DNA from: Campanula takesimana
Lineage: Eukaryota > Streptophyta > Magnoliopsida > Asterales > Campanulaceae
NCBI GenBank assembly: GCA_026119855.1
Contig: JAOWBW010000483.1
Coordinates: 372,001 to 436,000 of the forward strand
DNA length: 64,000 nt
Direction of reading: 5' to 3'
The translations under genes were made by a program, and so were the position numbers. Below, in pieces: positions 46,721 to 57,430 of the stretch. The notes below the pieces were generated by a model. That model was not told the origin of the DNA. It worked only from the letters and a program-made list of their open reading frames with translations, and searched no databases. Within the stretch, counting starts at the first letter, position 1. Each line of letters begins with the position of its first letter.

Positions 46721-47781
46721 TATTTAGACCAACAAAGCTTATCACTTGGTCCCTTGCTCTTTACTAAAGGCCTAAAGCATTTGTTTTTTCAATTATGCAG
46801 GAATGCAGACTTTTTGAAGTGTTGAAGAGGTCACTTTTGAAGTGTTGAAGAAGAGGAGAATTTTATGTTTGTAATTCTCCTTATGTTTAACAACTTACTT
46901 AACTTTTAAATATTCTGATGATCATTTCAAACATCATACTTTTAAGCTTTATATGTAATCTTACATATGGATGGATGAATGTTATTTTTATGTTGGTTTT
47001 GTTTTTGTTTTGTTTTTTTTTTTTTTTGTGTTGCAGTTGCTTAAAAAAAAAGCTTAATGTCAAAATCTCTCAACTCTCAACTATATGTGCCCAACAAACT
47101 CCATTAAGGCCATTAAGGCCCATTAAGACTTTCAAGTTTGGACTTCACCAGAACAAAGCCCATTAAGCCCATCAAGGCCCAAACAGTCCATTAAGAAACC
47201 GATCCAAACCGAAACCAAACCGAAACCGGATACACCGAACCATTAAGAAACCGAAGCCTATTGGTTTCGATTTACATAAAACCGATAGCTATTGGTTTGG
47301 TGTCGGTTTTATCCTAAAACCGATCCAAACCGATCCGTGCTCACCCCTACTTCTGACTACTTATCATTTTGCCAAAACTCTCAGACATAAACCTTCATTT
47401 TCAACCTACCTTGTCAGTAACCTTGCTTACCGCAAATCTCCGACCGCAAGGTTACCTACCGCAATATCGCTGACCGCAGCAATTGCCTACCGCAAATAGA
47501 ACCTCTCAATTTAATCTATCTTTGCCGACCGCAATATTGCTGACCGCGCACTATTTGCTAACCTAATCGTTTTAACTTCAAAACCAACTCTACCTCGTTT
47601 TTATCGAAAACTTCCGCTGCGCATTTTACTTTGAACTAGTGGTTTTTACTTGACCATAAAATTCTAAAGTAAGCATAAGGTTGAATTTTGAAAAAGGGTT
47701 GTTCATAATAAATAGGCTATTCACCCCCCACCCTCTAGCCTTTTTTCATACCCTTGTTGTGTCTTTGGGACCAACAATACC

Positions 47782-49700
47782 TTTTCTATATAGGCTTTTG
47801 TGATAATCCTAAAACACCTCGTGATCGATCACAGTGAATTTGGATTCTTAATACAAAATGCCTTACCAAGATCTTTCATTTCAAATAAGAAATTTCTTAG
47901 TTTTCTTAAGAAGGTTCTATCATTACTAGCAAGCAAAATATCATACACATATAAGACCAAAATACAAATTTACTCCCACTGAACTTATGGTATACACAAT
48001 TTTAACCAAGATTCGTTTCAAAACCAAATGAAAGAATAACTTGATTAAATTCTAAGTACCACTTGCGAGAAGTTTGTTTGAGCCCATAAATGGATTTCTT
48101 AAGTTTATAAACTAATAGAATAGTTTGATCAAAATCAGTTACCATTAATGTCTCCATTAAGGAAAACTGTCTTTATATCCATTTAATGAAGCTCAAGATC
48201 AAAAGATGCTACTAGTGCCATAATGATCCTAAAAGTGTTTTTAGAAGATACCGGAAAAATTGTTTCTTTATAATCAATGCCTTCCTTTTGAGTAAATCCC
48301 TTAGCAACAAGACAAGCCTTATATCTTTATACATTACTTTATGAATCCCATTTGGTCTTAAAGACCAATTTGCACCTAATAGGTTTCATATCTTTAGGTA
48401 ATGGAACAAGATCCCAAATGTCTTTATCATTCATAGATTTTAACTTTTTATTTATGGCATCGATCCACTTATAAAAATTAGGACTATTAATGGCTTCATG
48501 GAAGATGAGAGGCTCATCTCCCATTAAACCTAAGTGTCATGCATTCTTGGCAAGATACACTTTATAAATATCCGGAATAGCACTTCTTCTTACTCTATTG
48601 GATCTCCTTAAGAGCACCGGTTCTTCCTCATTTTGAGGTTGTTGAATTTCCTCTTTATGACCAACATTTTCATGTTGTTCAATATTTATGGGGAATCATT
48701 ATTTTGAATTATATGTTCCTCTTGAATTTCAGGTATAAAACCTTGATTTCCAATGGGAACTATGAGAAGAGGTATAAAAATGGATGCCTCTTCCTTTTCA
48801 AATTCAAAGTTATTCCTAATTTCCCCTCTAAATTCAACATCCTCAAAGAACTTAGCATTTCTCGTTTCAAAAGGTTCTAGTTTTCGGGTTGTAAAATTTT
48901 ATATCCCCTAGATCTCTTGGCATACCTCACAAAAAATAGCTACTAAAAGTCTTAGTGTCCAGTTTGCCCTTATTAGGCCTATAAGGCCTAGCTTTTGCTG
49001 GACAACCCCACAAATGAAGATGAATTGAGGACAGTTTCTAAATTATCCATAATTTCATAAGGGTTTTTATTAGTAACTTTAGAGGAAGCTCTATTGAGAA
49101 TTTAATTTGCGGTTTTAATGTATTTCTCATAATGAGTGAGGTAAGAAAGTATAAGAAATTATAATTCTTATCATATCTTTAAGGGTTCGATTATGTCTCT
49201 TAGCTACACCATTCATGCAAGCCGTTCCCGGCATAGTGTAGTGAGGGACAACCCCACACTCTTCAAGATAGCGAGCAAAAAGGACCCGGAATTTGTTCCT
49301 CAAAATCGTTATTCCGATCATAGTATTTACTACCACGATTTGACCTAACGTTCTTAATAGTCTTTCTAAGTTGACTTTCAACTTTGGCCTCATAAGACTT
49401 GAAAACGTCCAAAATTGAGACTTTTCATGAAGTAAATATACCCATAATGAGAGCAGTCGCCTATGAACGTAATAAAATATTGTTGACCATTTAATGAAGG
49501 GATAGTGAATGGTCCACAAAATTTCGTATTTATTAGTTGTAGGACACTTGAAGCTTTCGAGGATATATTTCTTTTAATGTTTGTACATTTCCTTTAAGGC
49601 ATTTAATGCAAAAGTTTCTTCCTGAATATCAAGTATGGTCAAGATTCCTTTAGACACAAGCTTATCAATTCTCCTCTCGGAGATATGACCCAAATGTTTA
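47782..49700 (-). pseudogene. Copia C pol, 5' part (integrase and RT N-terminus)
   Basis: Minus-strand frames read an RT entry block (INSPNFYKWIDAINKKL, MNDKDIWDLVPLPKDMK) at 48524-48339, and integrase core fragments with YTMPGTACMNGVAKRHNRT at about 49260-49190, the position of the usual NGV-ERRNRT box. A decayed YVDD-like box (VYDILLAS) lies near 47930-47955. B's insertion at 27171/47777 falls just downstream of that box. Highly decayed, with many indels. Confidence 0.8.
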
Positions 49701-50700
49701 TGCCATAAGGTATAAGAATATTCACTTGATGACTTTTGCTTTCTATTTTGGTTTCATTTATTATGAGACTCATTTATTGTTTGAATAGTATCAAGTAAAT
49801 AAAGATTACTTGACAAAGTACTAGTACCAATAACCTTGGAATTGAATAAAGATCACACTTATTATTATCAAATGAACAAAATAACCTTCCTTGTTCAATA
49901 TTGTGATATATATTAAATTCCGTCTAAATGACGGTACAATGAATGTATTATTAATACAAATAATACTTATTACTTTAACAATAACCTAAAAGTCCCTATG
50001 CCTAAAACTTCAACCGGATTTCCAGCTTTCTTATAGATGAATCGCTTCATCTTCACTGGGTCTTCGGTAACTCAGGCAATCCTACATAGACACATTTATG
50101 TGAGTTGTTGCACCAAAATCAACCACCATGTATATGTAGGAATTAAAACCAAATTAGCCTTAATACAAAACAAGACCAAATGACATACCTTTCTTAATAC
50201 GCCAAGCGTGATACTTAGGGCAGTCATACTTCATGTGAGTTAGGTCCTTGCAAAAGAAGCATTTCTTTTCCTTATGGCCATTAGACGATCCCTTAGGCTT
50301 CTTTTTACTTGTAACCGCAATATCCTTCCCTCTTCTCTTTGTCCCATGAAAAGAGGTAGATGCCAAACGTTCCTCAAGAATATCAAGGAATGTTTTAGCA
50401 TCAACATCCTTGGAGACACCTTTCAAAATGGTCTCCGGGACAACAATATTCATGATCATTAGGCTCACGCGGTTGGAACGTTTCCACTTCTCAACATTTA
50501 AGCAATGTTCTTGAGTGCTTATATTAGAGAGAGAGGAAGAGGAAACGGTTCCCTTAATGCGTGATCAATGTCCATATAGCCTAAGATCATAATCATTTTA
50601 TTTTTCCAAGTTTTAAAATTAGTCCCATTTAGCATCGGTACGGTACTCATAGCAGTAATAACAGATGAAGCAATGAGCAAATCTGTTGGATTTTAGAGAA
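49701..50700 (-). pseudogene. Copia C gag remnant
   Basis: The frame 50468-50160 carries the end of a UBN2-type Gag (GVSKDVDAKTFLDILEERL) and the zinc knuckle CFFCKDLTHMKYDC, with the glycine replaced by threonine, followed by PKYHAWRIKKGM. Sequence on either side, including the protease position, has no open frame. Non-functional. Confidence 0.75.
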
Positions 50701-51941
50701 CAAGAATGAATACAAAACATAATAAGAAACTACATAATGAATAAATGATTAATTATATCAAATGAAAACCATCAACAAGGTAATTAACATGACATCAAAA
50801 CTAATCTTTGGATTGCGAATTGACTCATAAATAATTGTCTTAGATGACAAGTAATTTGAACAACATTTGATTAAATGCATAATCTTCCTTTGGGTAGTCT
50901 TAAGCATTTAATAAAACAACTTAATGTTTATTTTATTTGTCATCACATGAATGCACAAGTTTAGTCAAATGTCAAGATCTTCTTTGGAAAATTCAAGTCA
51001 TTCACATATTAACTTAAACATTCAACACTTTAATAATTTTGGATTTAAATAACGTTAATTACTTAGGCGATAATATTATTTAAACAATGAATAAAATTAT
51101 TTAAGCATATAATTAATCAAGGTTTTAAGGTTTAAAAAAATGTATGTTTTGTTCAAAAGGGAAAACAAAGTAGTGCAGAAACTTAAACATTCCAAAACCT
51201 GTGAATAGTGTCTGCTCGGCCGAGCATAGAGAAGTGCACGGCCGAGCAAAAACTGCTCACAGAAACTTTATTTTTCGACATATAGTGCACGGCCGCGCTA
51301 AACAAAACGCACGACCGAGCTGCTCGGTCGAGCATAGAGAAGTGCACGGCCGAGCACCATCAATAGAAAAATTTGCCCTTTTCGACATAGAATGCACGAC
51401 TGTGCAAAACTTAACGCACGACCGTGCAGGTCTTTGTCCGACCGGGCATAGCCAAAGACCCGACCTGGTTAATGAAGAGAACCGACCGGACTCGACCAAA
51501 GATCCAACCGGTTTATGTCATTTTTGGCGCCTTTTCATGTGCTCGGCCGAGCAGATCAATTTCTGCACTTTTCTGAATTTTGTTTAAACTTTCCCAAAAA
51601 ACAATGAATGGCAAGTAGATCCACATGGTATGTACTTAAAACATAAAACCATGTTTTTTAGGGATAATCTTGCTTTAAAATTAATGGAATCAAGTGAGTA
51701 GATCCACATGGTATGCACTAGACATAAAACCATGTTATGAGGGATAGTCACACTTGAACCATTTTAATGAACAAAACTTTCAAACTATTTCTTTAATTTA
51801 GATGATGATTATCAGTACTCTATGAATGAATTAGAGTCCCTAATCAACATCATAAAACTTAATGATTCAACAGGAAAAATGAATCAATCAAAGCATAAAG
51901 TTTTCTTAAAAGAACTCAAACTCAAACCAAATAATGAGCGG
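50701..51941 (-). other. Leader of copia C between PBS and gag
   Basis: About 1.2 kb of mostly AT-rich DNA with a GC-rich word array at 51205-51555. No gene: a plus-strand frame at 51201-51587 only runs through the array. GTAGATCCACATGGTATG occurs at 51616 and 51696 with similar following text (ACATAAAACCATGTT), a direct repeat about 80 bp apart. Confidence 0.7.
51205..51555. repeat. GCACGGCCGAGC / GCTCGGCCGAGC words
   Basis: About ten words: GCTCGGCCGAGC, GCACGGCCGAGC, GCACGGCCGCGC, GCACGACCGAGC, GCTCGGTCGAGC, GCACGACTGTGC, GCACGACCGTGC and others, often preceded by AGAGAAGT or ACAAAAC. Two longer phrases, GAGCATAGAGAAGTGCACGG and TTTTCGACATA, recur. CTCGGCCGAG is a perfect palindrome. Confidence 0.85.
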
Positions 51942-51953
51942 GCTCTGATACCA
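51942..51953 (-). promoter_or_regulatory. Primer-binding site of copia C
   Basis: Minus-strand TGGTATCAGAGC two bases from the LTR end; initiator tRNA-Met type. Confidence 0.92.
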
Positions 51954-51955
51954 AT

Positions 51956-52430
51956 TGTTGGAACAATTTGTGATCCCTGAATACCACACTCTTATTCAGA
52001 ATAAGATTGAGGAAAGAGATGAAGGCGGAAGCGAGGTATTACCTGTTGAATCCATAGTTAAAGATGAAGGGAGAAATGAAGAACAAGAAGATGTAGGAAA
52101 TGGATCTTCTAAATGATGAATGTCTTCTTTAATTTTTCAAGTACTTCCAATGAAGAGAATTTAAGAGAGAATATAAGAAAATGTAGTAGTCTTAAGGGTT
52201 GATGGAAGACCCTTTATATAGTAGACTTGATGACATTTCATTTAGGGACCACACCTATTCATTCTTAAGCAATGTTAATTTACTATTTTGCCCATCATAA
52301 ATAGATAAATTATATTTTAGGGATTCTACACATTGCCTATTGTTGACTATACTTTATATTAATGTCATAAACATGATTTTATTTATGAAAGTGCTAAATA
52401 ACTTGTGTTGCAAGCCATAATGATCTAACA
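51956..52430 (-). repeat. 5' LTR of copia C
   Basis: 475 bp, same length as the other copy, with about 16 substitutions between the two by hand count. It has a TATATAAA at the equivalent place. Confidence 0.92.
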
Positions 52431-52707
52431 ATCACTTGAACCAAAAATTTTGGCACACAAATTAAGGAAAAGTATGAGAGAGAAATAGTGGGAGGAAGTA
52501 TTTGTGAGTATGAAAAATTAAATAGGAGAGAGAATGAGCAGGAGAAATAGTAAGTTGATTGATGTTGTGAGTGTAAAAGTAACGTAAGAGAGAGAATGAG
52601 TGGGAGGAATAGTAAAGATTCTTTACCATTTTGGGCAGTCTCAAGTCACGTAGAACGGACGAAAAATGAAATAAATCTCAATTAAGTGACATGAAACGGA
52701 AGGAGTA

Positions 52708-53229
52708 TTAGATAAAAACTTTTTTGTGTGATGTGTTAGTTATTTTGTGAAATATTTATTTTTATTTTTAAGAAATGCAAAATTATGGGACTGAAAAAAT
52801 AAAGCTCAACACTATCAAGACGGAGAGAGTATTAATTCTTAGTATTGTGTGATGTGTTAGTTATTTTGTGTCAAGTCATCATCTATTATTCAGTTTGAGA
52901 TCCCATGTTCTGAAATGTCCCTGCATTTTCTAGTTTTTTTTTTTGTCAATAGGGTCTAAAACCGGTTAAACCCATTCTTCTTTTTTTATTTTTATTTTTA
53001 AAAGAAACCCAATAAACTGATTCTTCAAAAAAACAAGATTCGCCAATTAAGACTTCATTGCACCTATTGTGATAAATACAAGTCCAATTACAAGTTAATA
53101 TCTGCATGTTTACAACTAAAATGCATATGCATATTGGCAAAGAGGCCGTCTTCTAAAAAACCTATATAACACAAGTTTTTCATAAGATTTTTACGTTAGC
53201 AAAAGATAATGTAATAGAACAAAGCTAAA
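52708..53229. other. Intergenic, AT-rich, MITE debris
   Basis: No gene. GTGTGATGTGTTAGTTATTT occurs twice, near 52724 and 52846, around a MITE-like fragment ending AAGACGGAGAGAGTA; this may be the duplicated flank of an old insertion. Confidence 0.5.
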
Positions 53230-53231
53230 TA

Positions 53232-53490
53232 CTCCCTCCGTCCCAGCTCACTTGAGACTTTTTGACCAAAATTAGTCAACTTAAGGTCGGTTTGACCAAC
53301 ACTTTATAGAAATATTTATGATCCGAATAAAAATTAAAAAAATATAAAATGATCACCATTAAAAATCATCTCAATAACAATTTTTTGAATTGTTTTTGGA
53401 ACATAAATATTTCTATAAAGTGTTGGTCAAACCGACCTTAAGTTGACCAATTTTGGTCAAAAAGTCTCAAATGAGCTGGGACGGAGGGAG
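53232..53490. mobile_element. Stowaway MITE, near-perfect hairpin, 3' of the aquaporin gene
   Basis: CTCCCTCCGTCCCAGCTCA...TGAGCTGGGACGGAGGGAG with TA on both sides (53230-53231, 53491-53492). The arms pair for about 85 bp with few mismatches (for example GGTCGGTTTGACCAACACTT with its inverse). At 259 bp it is typical of Stowaway. It ends 180 bp beyond the aquaporin stop codon, so it may lie in the 3' UTR. Confidence 0.92.
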
Positions 53491-53669
53491 TATATACATA
53501 AATACAAATCTAAAACGAGAAATTTTGATTCCAAACTTATTATACTACCTCTACGTACCTTAAAAAGATTGTCCATTTTTGTTCTTAATCAAAAACAAAA
53601 ATATGATTGAGAATAGATATAGACATTCAAGTTTTTGAAAATGAGATTGGTGCAATGGTTGTGTAGTAG

Positions 53670-55290
53670 CTAAGGATAGTGTTTGGATAAAGAGTTGATG
53701 AAGGAGGCGGATTTAGCTAATTCATGGAGAGGTTTATCGGTGAATCTGATGAGATTATAAGCGAATCCACCGGCGATAGTACCCAAAGGAGGGCCAATTA
53801 TATATACCCACACCCCCTTGTATTTGTTCATCACTATTGCAGGTCCAATGCTCCTTGCTGGATTCATTGACGCTCCTGACACTGGCCTGTGCATATACAA
53901 AATTCTGATTTTATAGACAGTTTACATGATTATGTACATATATCAAATACTTCATTTGTTTCGAAAAGTTTATTTGATTTTTACTTATTATGATCACCAC
54001 AATTGAACTTTATGATCACTAGATTGACTCTCAATATATGGTCAAAGCTAACACGTGTTGACAGAAAAATAAAAAAATAAAAAAAATTGGACAAACTCTC
54101 CGGAACAGATGGATGGAGTAATAACTAGCTAGCTAGAGTCATTAGCTAGCTAGGGAAAATATATATAATTACCCTGCCATGAGAACATTGACAATAACCG
54201 TCATCCCCACAGCGATCCCTGCCAATTCTCCAATCTGAAAAAGAATAATTCAAATTAAAAAAAAAAAAAAAAAACGAAATTTATGAGCTTATGGTTTCAA
54301 ATGAGTCGTTTTGACAAGTCAAACTTCTTCAGGGCCTAAATTTATTTGCTTGCACCTTCATTATATTGCACTAAAACTATTTTCTCTGTTAGAAATGCAG
54401 CTTTTGGTATGGAGCGTATGAAATGTGCGACTTTCTTTGGGCCCAAATGAAGTACTAGAACATAGGAAAACATATGAAATTTTGTTAAAGAGGAAGTACT
54501 AAACTGATCTATTATCCGTGGCAACGCCCGATATAACAAACATCAATAGAAAGGAGATAACAAACTCGAGTACGAGTGACTGCATGTCCGATCCAACCGG
54601 TATTGTTCCAAAGAAGGCATTATCATCTACATCAAACATTAAACGCAACGTGCCACTAGCTAGAATTGATCCCAAAACCTGCGCTAGGATATATAGAGGG
54701 ACCTGCACCAACCCAAAAAAAAAACCCTAAAATTTAAGAACATAACCCCAAATTCCATTTCCTTTCTAGACCGTTTTTTTTTTTTTTTTTTTTTTTTGGA
54801 AAGAGTTAGGAATAGCAAATTAAGGCATGCCTGTTTGTAGGGGAAATGTCGAAAAAGGGCGAACGTTATAGTGACTGCGGGATTAAAATGAGCACCCGAG
54901 ATATGGCCAACAGAGTAGACCATTATCATCACGATTAAACCCCAAGCGATGCATATACCTGGGAATGTAACCGAACCTCCATAAATTTTATTCACTGCTA
55001 CCGAACCACATCCAATAAATATCATAAAATACGTCCCAACAAGCTCTGCAAACACCTAAAAAAAACAAAAACAAAAAAAAAAAATCCGTAAGTAAGAGAT
55101 TTGGAAATGTTAAAATGAAATTAAGTTTATTGAGGATTATTTTTTGTATGCATGCGCGCCTTATATGTACCTTTTGGATTAGAGAAACTACGGCAAGGGA
55201 ATGACAGATACTTGATTCTTCATGAATTTTTGGTGAAATTGATGGGCTATTAATTTCCAGGTCTGCCTTTGGGATTTCTCTCGTTGACAT
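53670..55290 (-). CDS. NIP subgroup I aquaporin (nodulin-26-like intrinsic protein)
   Basis: Five exons on the minus strand: 55290-55171, 55055-54831, 54702-54505, 54234-54173 and 53886-53670, joining to 273 residues. Six-helix MIP fold with both pore loops: HFNPAVT (NPA at 98-100) and SMNPARS (NPA at 210-212). The selectivity filter positions read W78, V190, A207, R213, the W-V-A-R set of NIP subgroup I. The C-terminus has HELAKSASF, the site phosphorylated by calcium-dependent kinase in soybean nodulin 26 (serine near 261-263). Family members move water, glycerol, hydrogen peroxide and arsenite at plasma or organelle membranes; the substrate here is not shown. The ATG gives a normal-length cytosolic N-terminus. 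Introns 1, 3 and 4 are GT-AG; intron 2 needs a GC donor. No TE interrupts the exons. It is closest to NIP1 proteins; the exact paralogue is not assigned. Confidence 0.95.
54703..54830 (-). other. GC-AG intron 2 of the aquaporin gene
   Basis: Exon 2 must end TACAAACAG for the family-conserved K-Q-V-P junction; the next bases are GCATGC, so the donor is GC instead of GT. The acceptor is TGCAG at 54703. No GT lies close enough to give the same frame. A long T/A tract lies inside (54777-54797). Confidence 0.8.
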
Positions 55291-55382
55291 CTTGTCTTGT
55301 ACAAGTTGGAATTTCTTTTAATTTTTTTCCTTTGATTTTCAAGAAAATCAAAAACCTGACTAACAAATACCAAAACGGCTGG

Positions 55383-55391
55383 TTTTATATA
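55383..55391 (-). promoter_or_regulatory. TATA box of the aquaporin gene
   Basis: Minus-strand TATATAAAA, about 95 bp upstream of the start codon; a plausible core promoter. The region up to 55608 holds no other gene and ends at the copia D insertion, so copia D lies about 320 bp upstream of the ATG. Confidence 0.6.
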
Positions 55392-55608
55392 TGTACCAAA
55401 TACTAATAGATATCGAGATGTTGTGGATAAGTTGATATGAAGGCTGATGGCTTCGCTATTTTTTCTCTTTGTGTTTGATTAAGATAGGGTACAGAATGGA
55501 AATAAGTCGATGTATGTTGACCGGACGGACATTATCCATTAAGTCAACTCTTGGTCTACATGTAATACTATAAATAGTACTCAGTATTTTGTAACATCGC
55601 ATCATTAT

Positions 55609-56603
55609 TGTTAGTTCAGAAATGTGGTGCTACCACAAGTGCTGCCAACAGTGTTACCCCAGACGGGATTTATAATAGTTTCATCATTTATTCACAAAAT
55701 TATTGGATATTAATGTTTAATATTTGGTGCAAGTTTAATGTTATTTGTAGGTCAAAATAACCATTAAAGGTTGCTCAAAATAATGGAGCTACAATTATGG
55801 AAATGGTTGAAGGAAGATTTATGCATAAAAGAAGATTTATGCGTAATTCTTGAAGCAAGAGAAAACGTGGGATTGGACTTGTTCAAAGGCTGAGTTTGTT
55901 CACAAAGAGTACAAGCTTTGTACAGCTCGAAGGTACAAGAAGGAGAAGCAAAGACTTGTGCACCAAGAAGTTTGTTCCTACAATTTAGGACATGTGGAGA
56001 ATCTCTTCCCCAAGGCTCGGCCACTCCTCTCCATCACTCCACCACGTTTTTTATCAACTACCCAGCCATGTTTTGAGTATTCCCTAAGCACTTCAAGCCT
56101 ATAAATAGCAAGGAGGGTGAAGATTGAAAAGTGGACAACATACAACATACATCTTGAGAGAGAGAGATCACATATTCTTAGACCATTGTTGCTAGTGATA
56201 TTATAACACTCATTCCAACATCACAATCTAGTTCTTGAATGAACTATTTGTTGAAGGCTAAATTGGTCTAGCCTTTTGATTGTGATGTGAGTGTTATTTC
56301 TTTATTGAAGATTCTTGTATCTAGCACATTTTTTACTCTTATTTTCTTTAGAAGATAGGAGTTGTTTAGACTTTGTACTTAAGAGAAATACTTCTAGTGA
56401 AAGTCTTTTTTGGCCATGAGGCTACCACAAGTTATATATTTATATAACTTGTGAAAATATTATCTCTCTGTGTCAAATTTCCGCTGCAAACTCGTTTTGA
56501 AAGTTGTTTTAACTCGGGTGTGTGTGTGTTATCTGAAGTGTTATCGTTGGACTGGCAACACCTTTGGTAATACTTTATAAAACCAAGGCCATTAACATTT
56601 TCA
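55609..56603 (+). repeat. 5' LTR of copia D
   Basis: TGTTAGTTCAG...CATTTTCA, 995 bp. TATAAATA is at 56100-56107; TTCCGCTGCAAACTCG at about 56479 resembles the U5 motif of the other copia LTRs. Words GCTGCCAACAGTGTTACC (near 55640) and TGGCAACACC (near 56556). Confidence 0.92.
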
Positions 56604-56605
56604 AT

Positions 56606-56617
56606 TGGCATCAGAGC
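56606..56617 (+). promoter_or_regulatory. Primer-binding site of copia D
   Basis: TGGCATCAGAGC, one base different from the usual TGGTATCAGAGC, two bases after the LTR. Confidence 0.85.
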
Positions 56618-56654
56618 TGGACACTTGACATACTAAGTGTTTGGTCCAGTTGTC

Positions 56655-57430
56655 ATGGCTTTAGGTCTTGCTAATCTATCTCTTAAGAGACTTTCTATTC
56701 TTGATGGCTCAAATCATGATTCCCTGAGTGAGAGTGTGGTAAGAGGGTCATCATACATTAACGAACCTGACCAATCAGCCATGTTGACCACGGTTTGGGA
56801 GCAATCATTGTCAGATTCAGAAGGTGTTGTGTCTGGTGTTGCCCGGAGTGCGATAACACCAAGCCCAACACTGAGCAGGTATAATACTTCCGTTTTTTCT
56901 GACATTTTATGCTTTCATGGTTCAATTGATGTTGATACAGGAAGTCCGGATGAGAATGATTTAAGCAAAGATGAGCTCATTGATGGGCTAAAGGATCTCT
57001 ACGAGGTGCTTTTTAAAGAATGGAAAATAGAGCACAAGAAGGTAGAGATTCTAACAAAGGAGAAGGATGAGTTAAAAAACTCAAATGATGAGTTGAGAAA
57101 CTCATTGACAAAGCTGGAGGTCCTCCTTTCAAAAATGGATGTTGAACTTGATAAGATGAGGTCGAAATTGACCTTAGCTGAAGCCACTTTCAAAAAGCTC
57201 AACATCGGAACTTCAAAGTTGGATGAAGTACTCAAGTTGGATAAGCCTCGCAGGGCAGGTATTGGGTTTCAAAATTCTTTTGACAATATTGTTAAACATC
57301 TTTTTGATGAAAATGATAAAACTATTTTTGTGAAAGAAAAAGCAATTAAAAAGGTTTATTCAATGAAAAAGTCCACGAAAAAAGTTTATATGTCATTATT
57401 GTAATGCTCATGGACACATTAAACCTTTTT
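56655..57430 (+). pseudogene. Copia D gag remnant with coiled coil and zinc knuckle
   Basis: ATG at 56655 (MALGLANLSLKRLS). The usual Gag core is missing; the frame holds word-encoded sequence (GVVSGVARSAITPSP), an acidic stretch, and a long heptad-like helix (HKKVEILTKEKDELKNSND) at about 57030-57210. The knuckle CHYCNAHGHIKPFC is encoded near 57386-57430 but in another frame from the helix, and a T-run beyond it shifts frame again, so Gag is broken. Confidence 0.75.

Larger units (their letters stand above)
39900..47349 (+). mobile_element. hAT DNA transposon (RICESLEEPER-like)
   Basis: Ends are TAGGGGTGAGC and GCTCACCCCTA, flanked by the 8-bp TSD CTTCTGAC (39892-39899, 47350-47357), as expected for hAT. 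Subterminal regions at both ends are full of AACCGA/TCGGTT words (39917-40083, 47191-47335). The element carries one transposase gene (40579-45317), split by a solo LTR. Without that LTR it is about 4.8 kb. It is located in the 3' LTR of copia B. The transposase is broken, so it is not autonomous now. Confidence 0.95.
27172..47776 (+). mobile_element. Copia element B, SIRE/Maximus type, inserted in copia C
   Basis: The TSD ATACC (27167-27171, 47777-47781) flanks TGTTGGGTATG...GGGACCAACA. Order: 5' LTR 27172-28687, PBS 28690-28701, gag 28759-31063, pol 31131-34366, word-rich spacer, accessory gene 35048-38298, polypurine tract 38758-38771, 3' LTR from 38772, which is itself split by a hAT element (39900-47349). 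Without the hAT the element is about 13.1 kb. It is the same family as copia A but in the opposite orientation. Stops and frameshifts in gag and pol make it defective. Confidence 0.95.
38772..47776 (+). repeat. 3' LTR of copia B, split by a hAT element
   Basis: LTR sequence is 38772-39899 and 47350-47776, with the 8-bp CTTCTGAC present on both sides of the hAT. Compared with the 5' LTR, the word clusters are rearranged: the 3' copy lacks the ATCGCACTCTATGCG block, and has an extra TGGTATAAACTGACCG and an extra block of about 30 bp carrying two ACCGCA words at 47438-47470. Confidence 0.93.
25746..52430 (-). mobile_element. Copia element C (TNT1-94-like), host of copia B
   Basis: LTRs of 475 bp (25746-26220 and 51956-52430; TGTTGGAAC...GATCTAACA on the plus strand) are flanked by TSD ATCAC (25741-25745, 52431-52435). 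The PBS is TGGTATCAGAGC on the minus strand (51953-51942), and the polypurine tract AAGTGGGAGAT ends at 26221. Without copia B the element is about 6.1 kb. By hand count the LTRs differ at about 16 of 475 sites. The coding region is heavily decayed on both sides of the insertion. Confidence 0.93.
25726..52705. mobile_element. Stowaway-like MITE split by copia C
   Basis: The left part is CTCCCTCCGTTTCATATCAC (25726-25745); the right part continues at 52436 and ends GTGACATGAAACGGAAGGAG at 52705. Terminal inverted repeats match, and TA lies on both sides (25724-25725, 52706-52707). Without the insertion and the 5-bp ATCAC duplication the MITE is about 290 bp. It is the outermost layer of the nest. 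Confidence 0.85.

Noticed and set aside
51201..51587. 128-codon plus-strand ORF
   Set aside because: It only reads through the GCACGGCCGAGC word array, antisense to copia C, with no domain.
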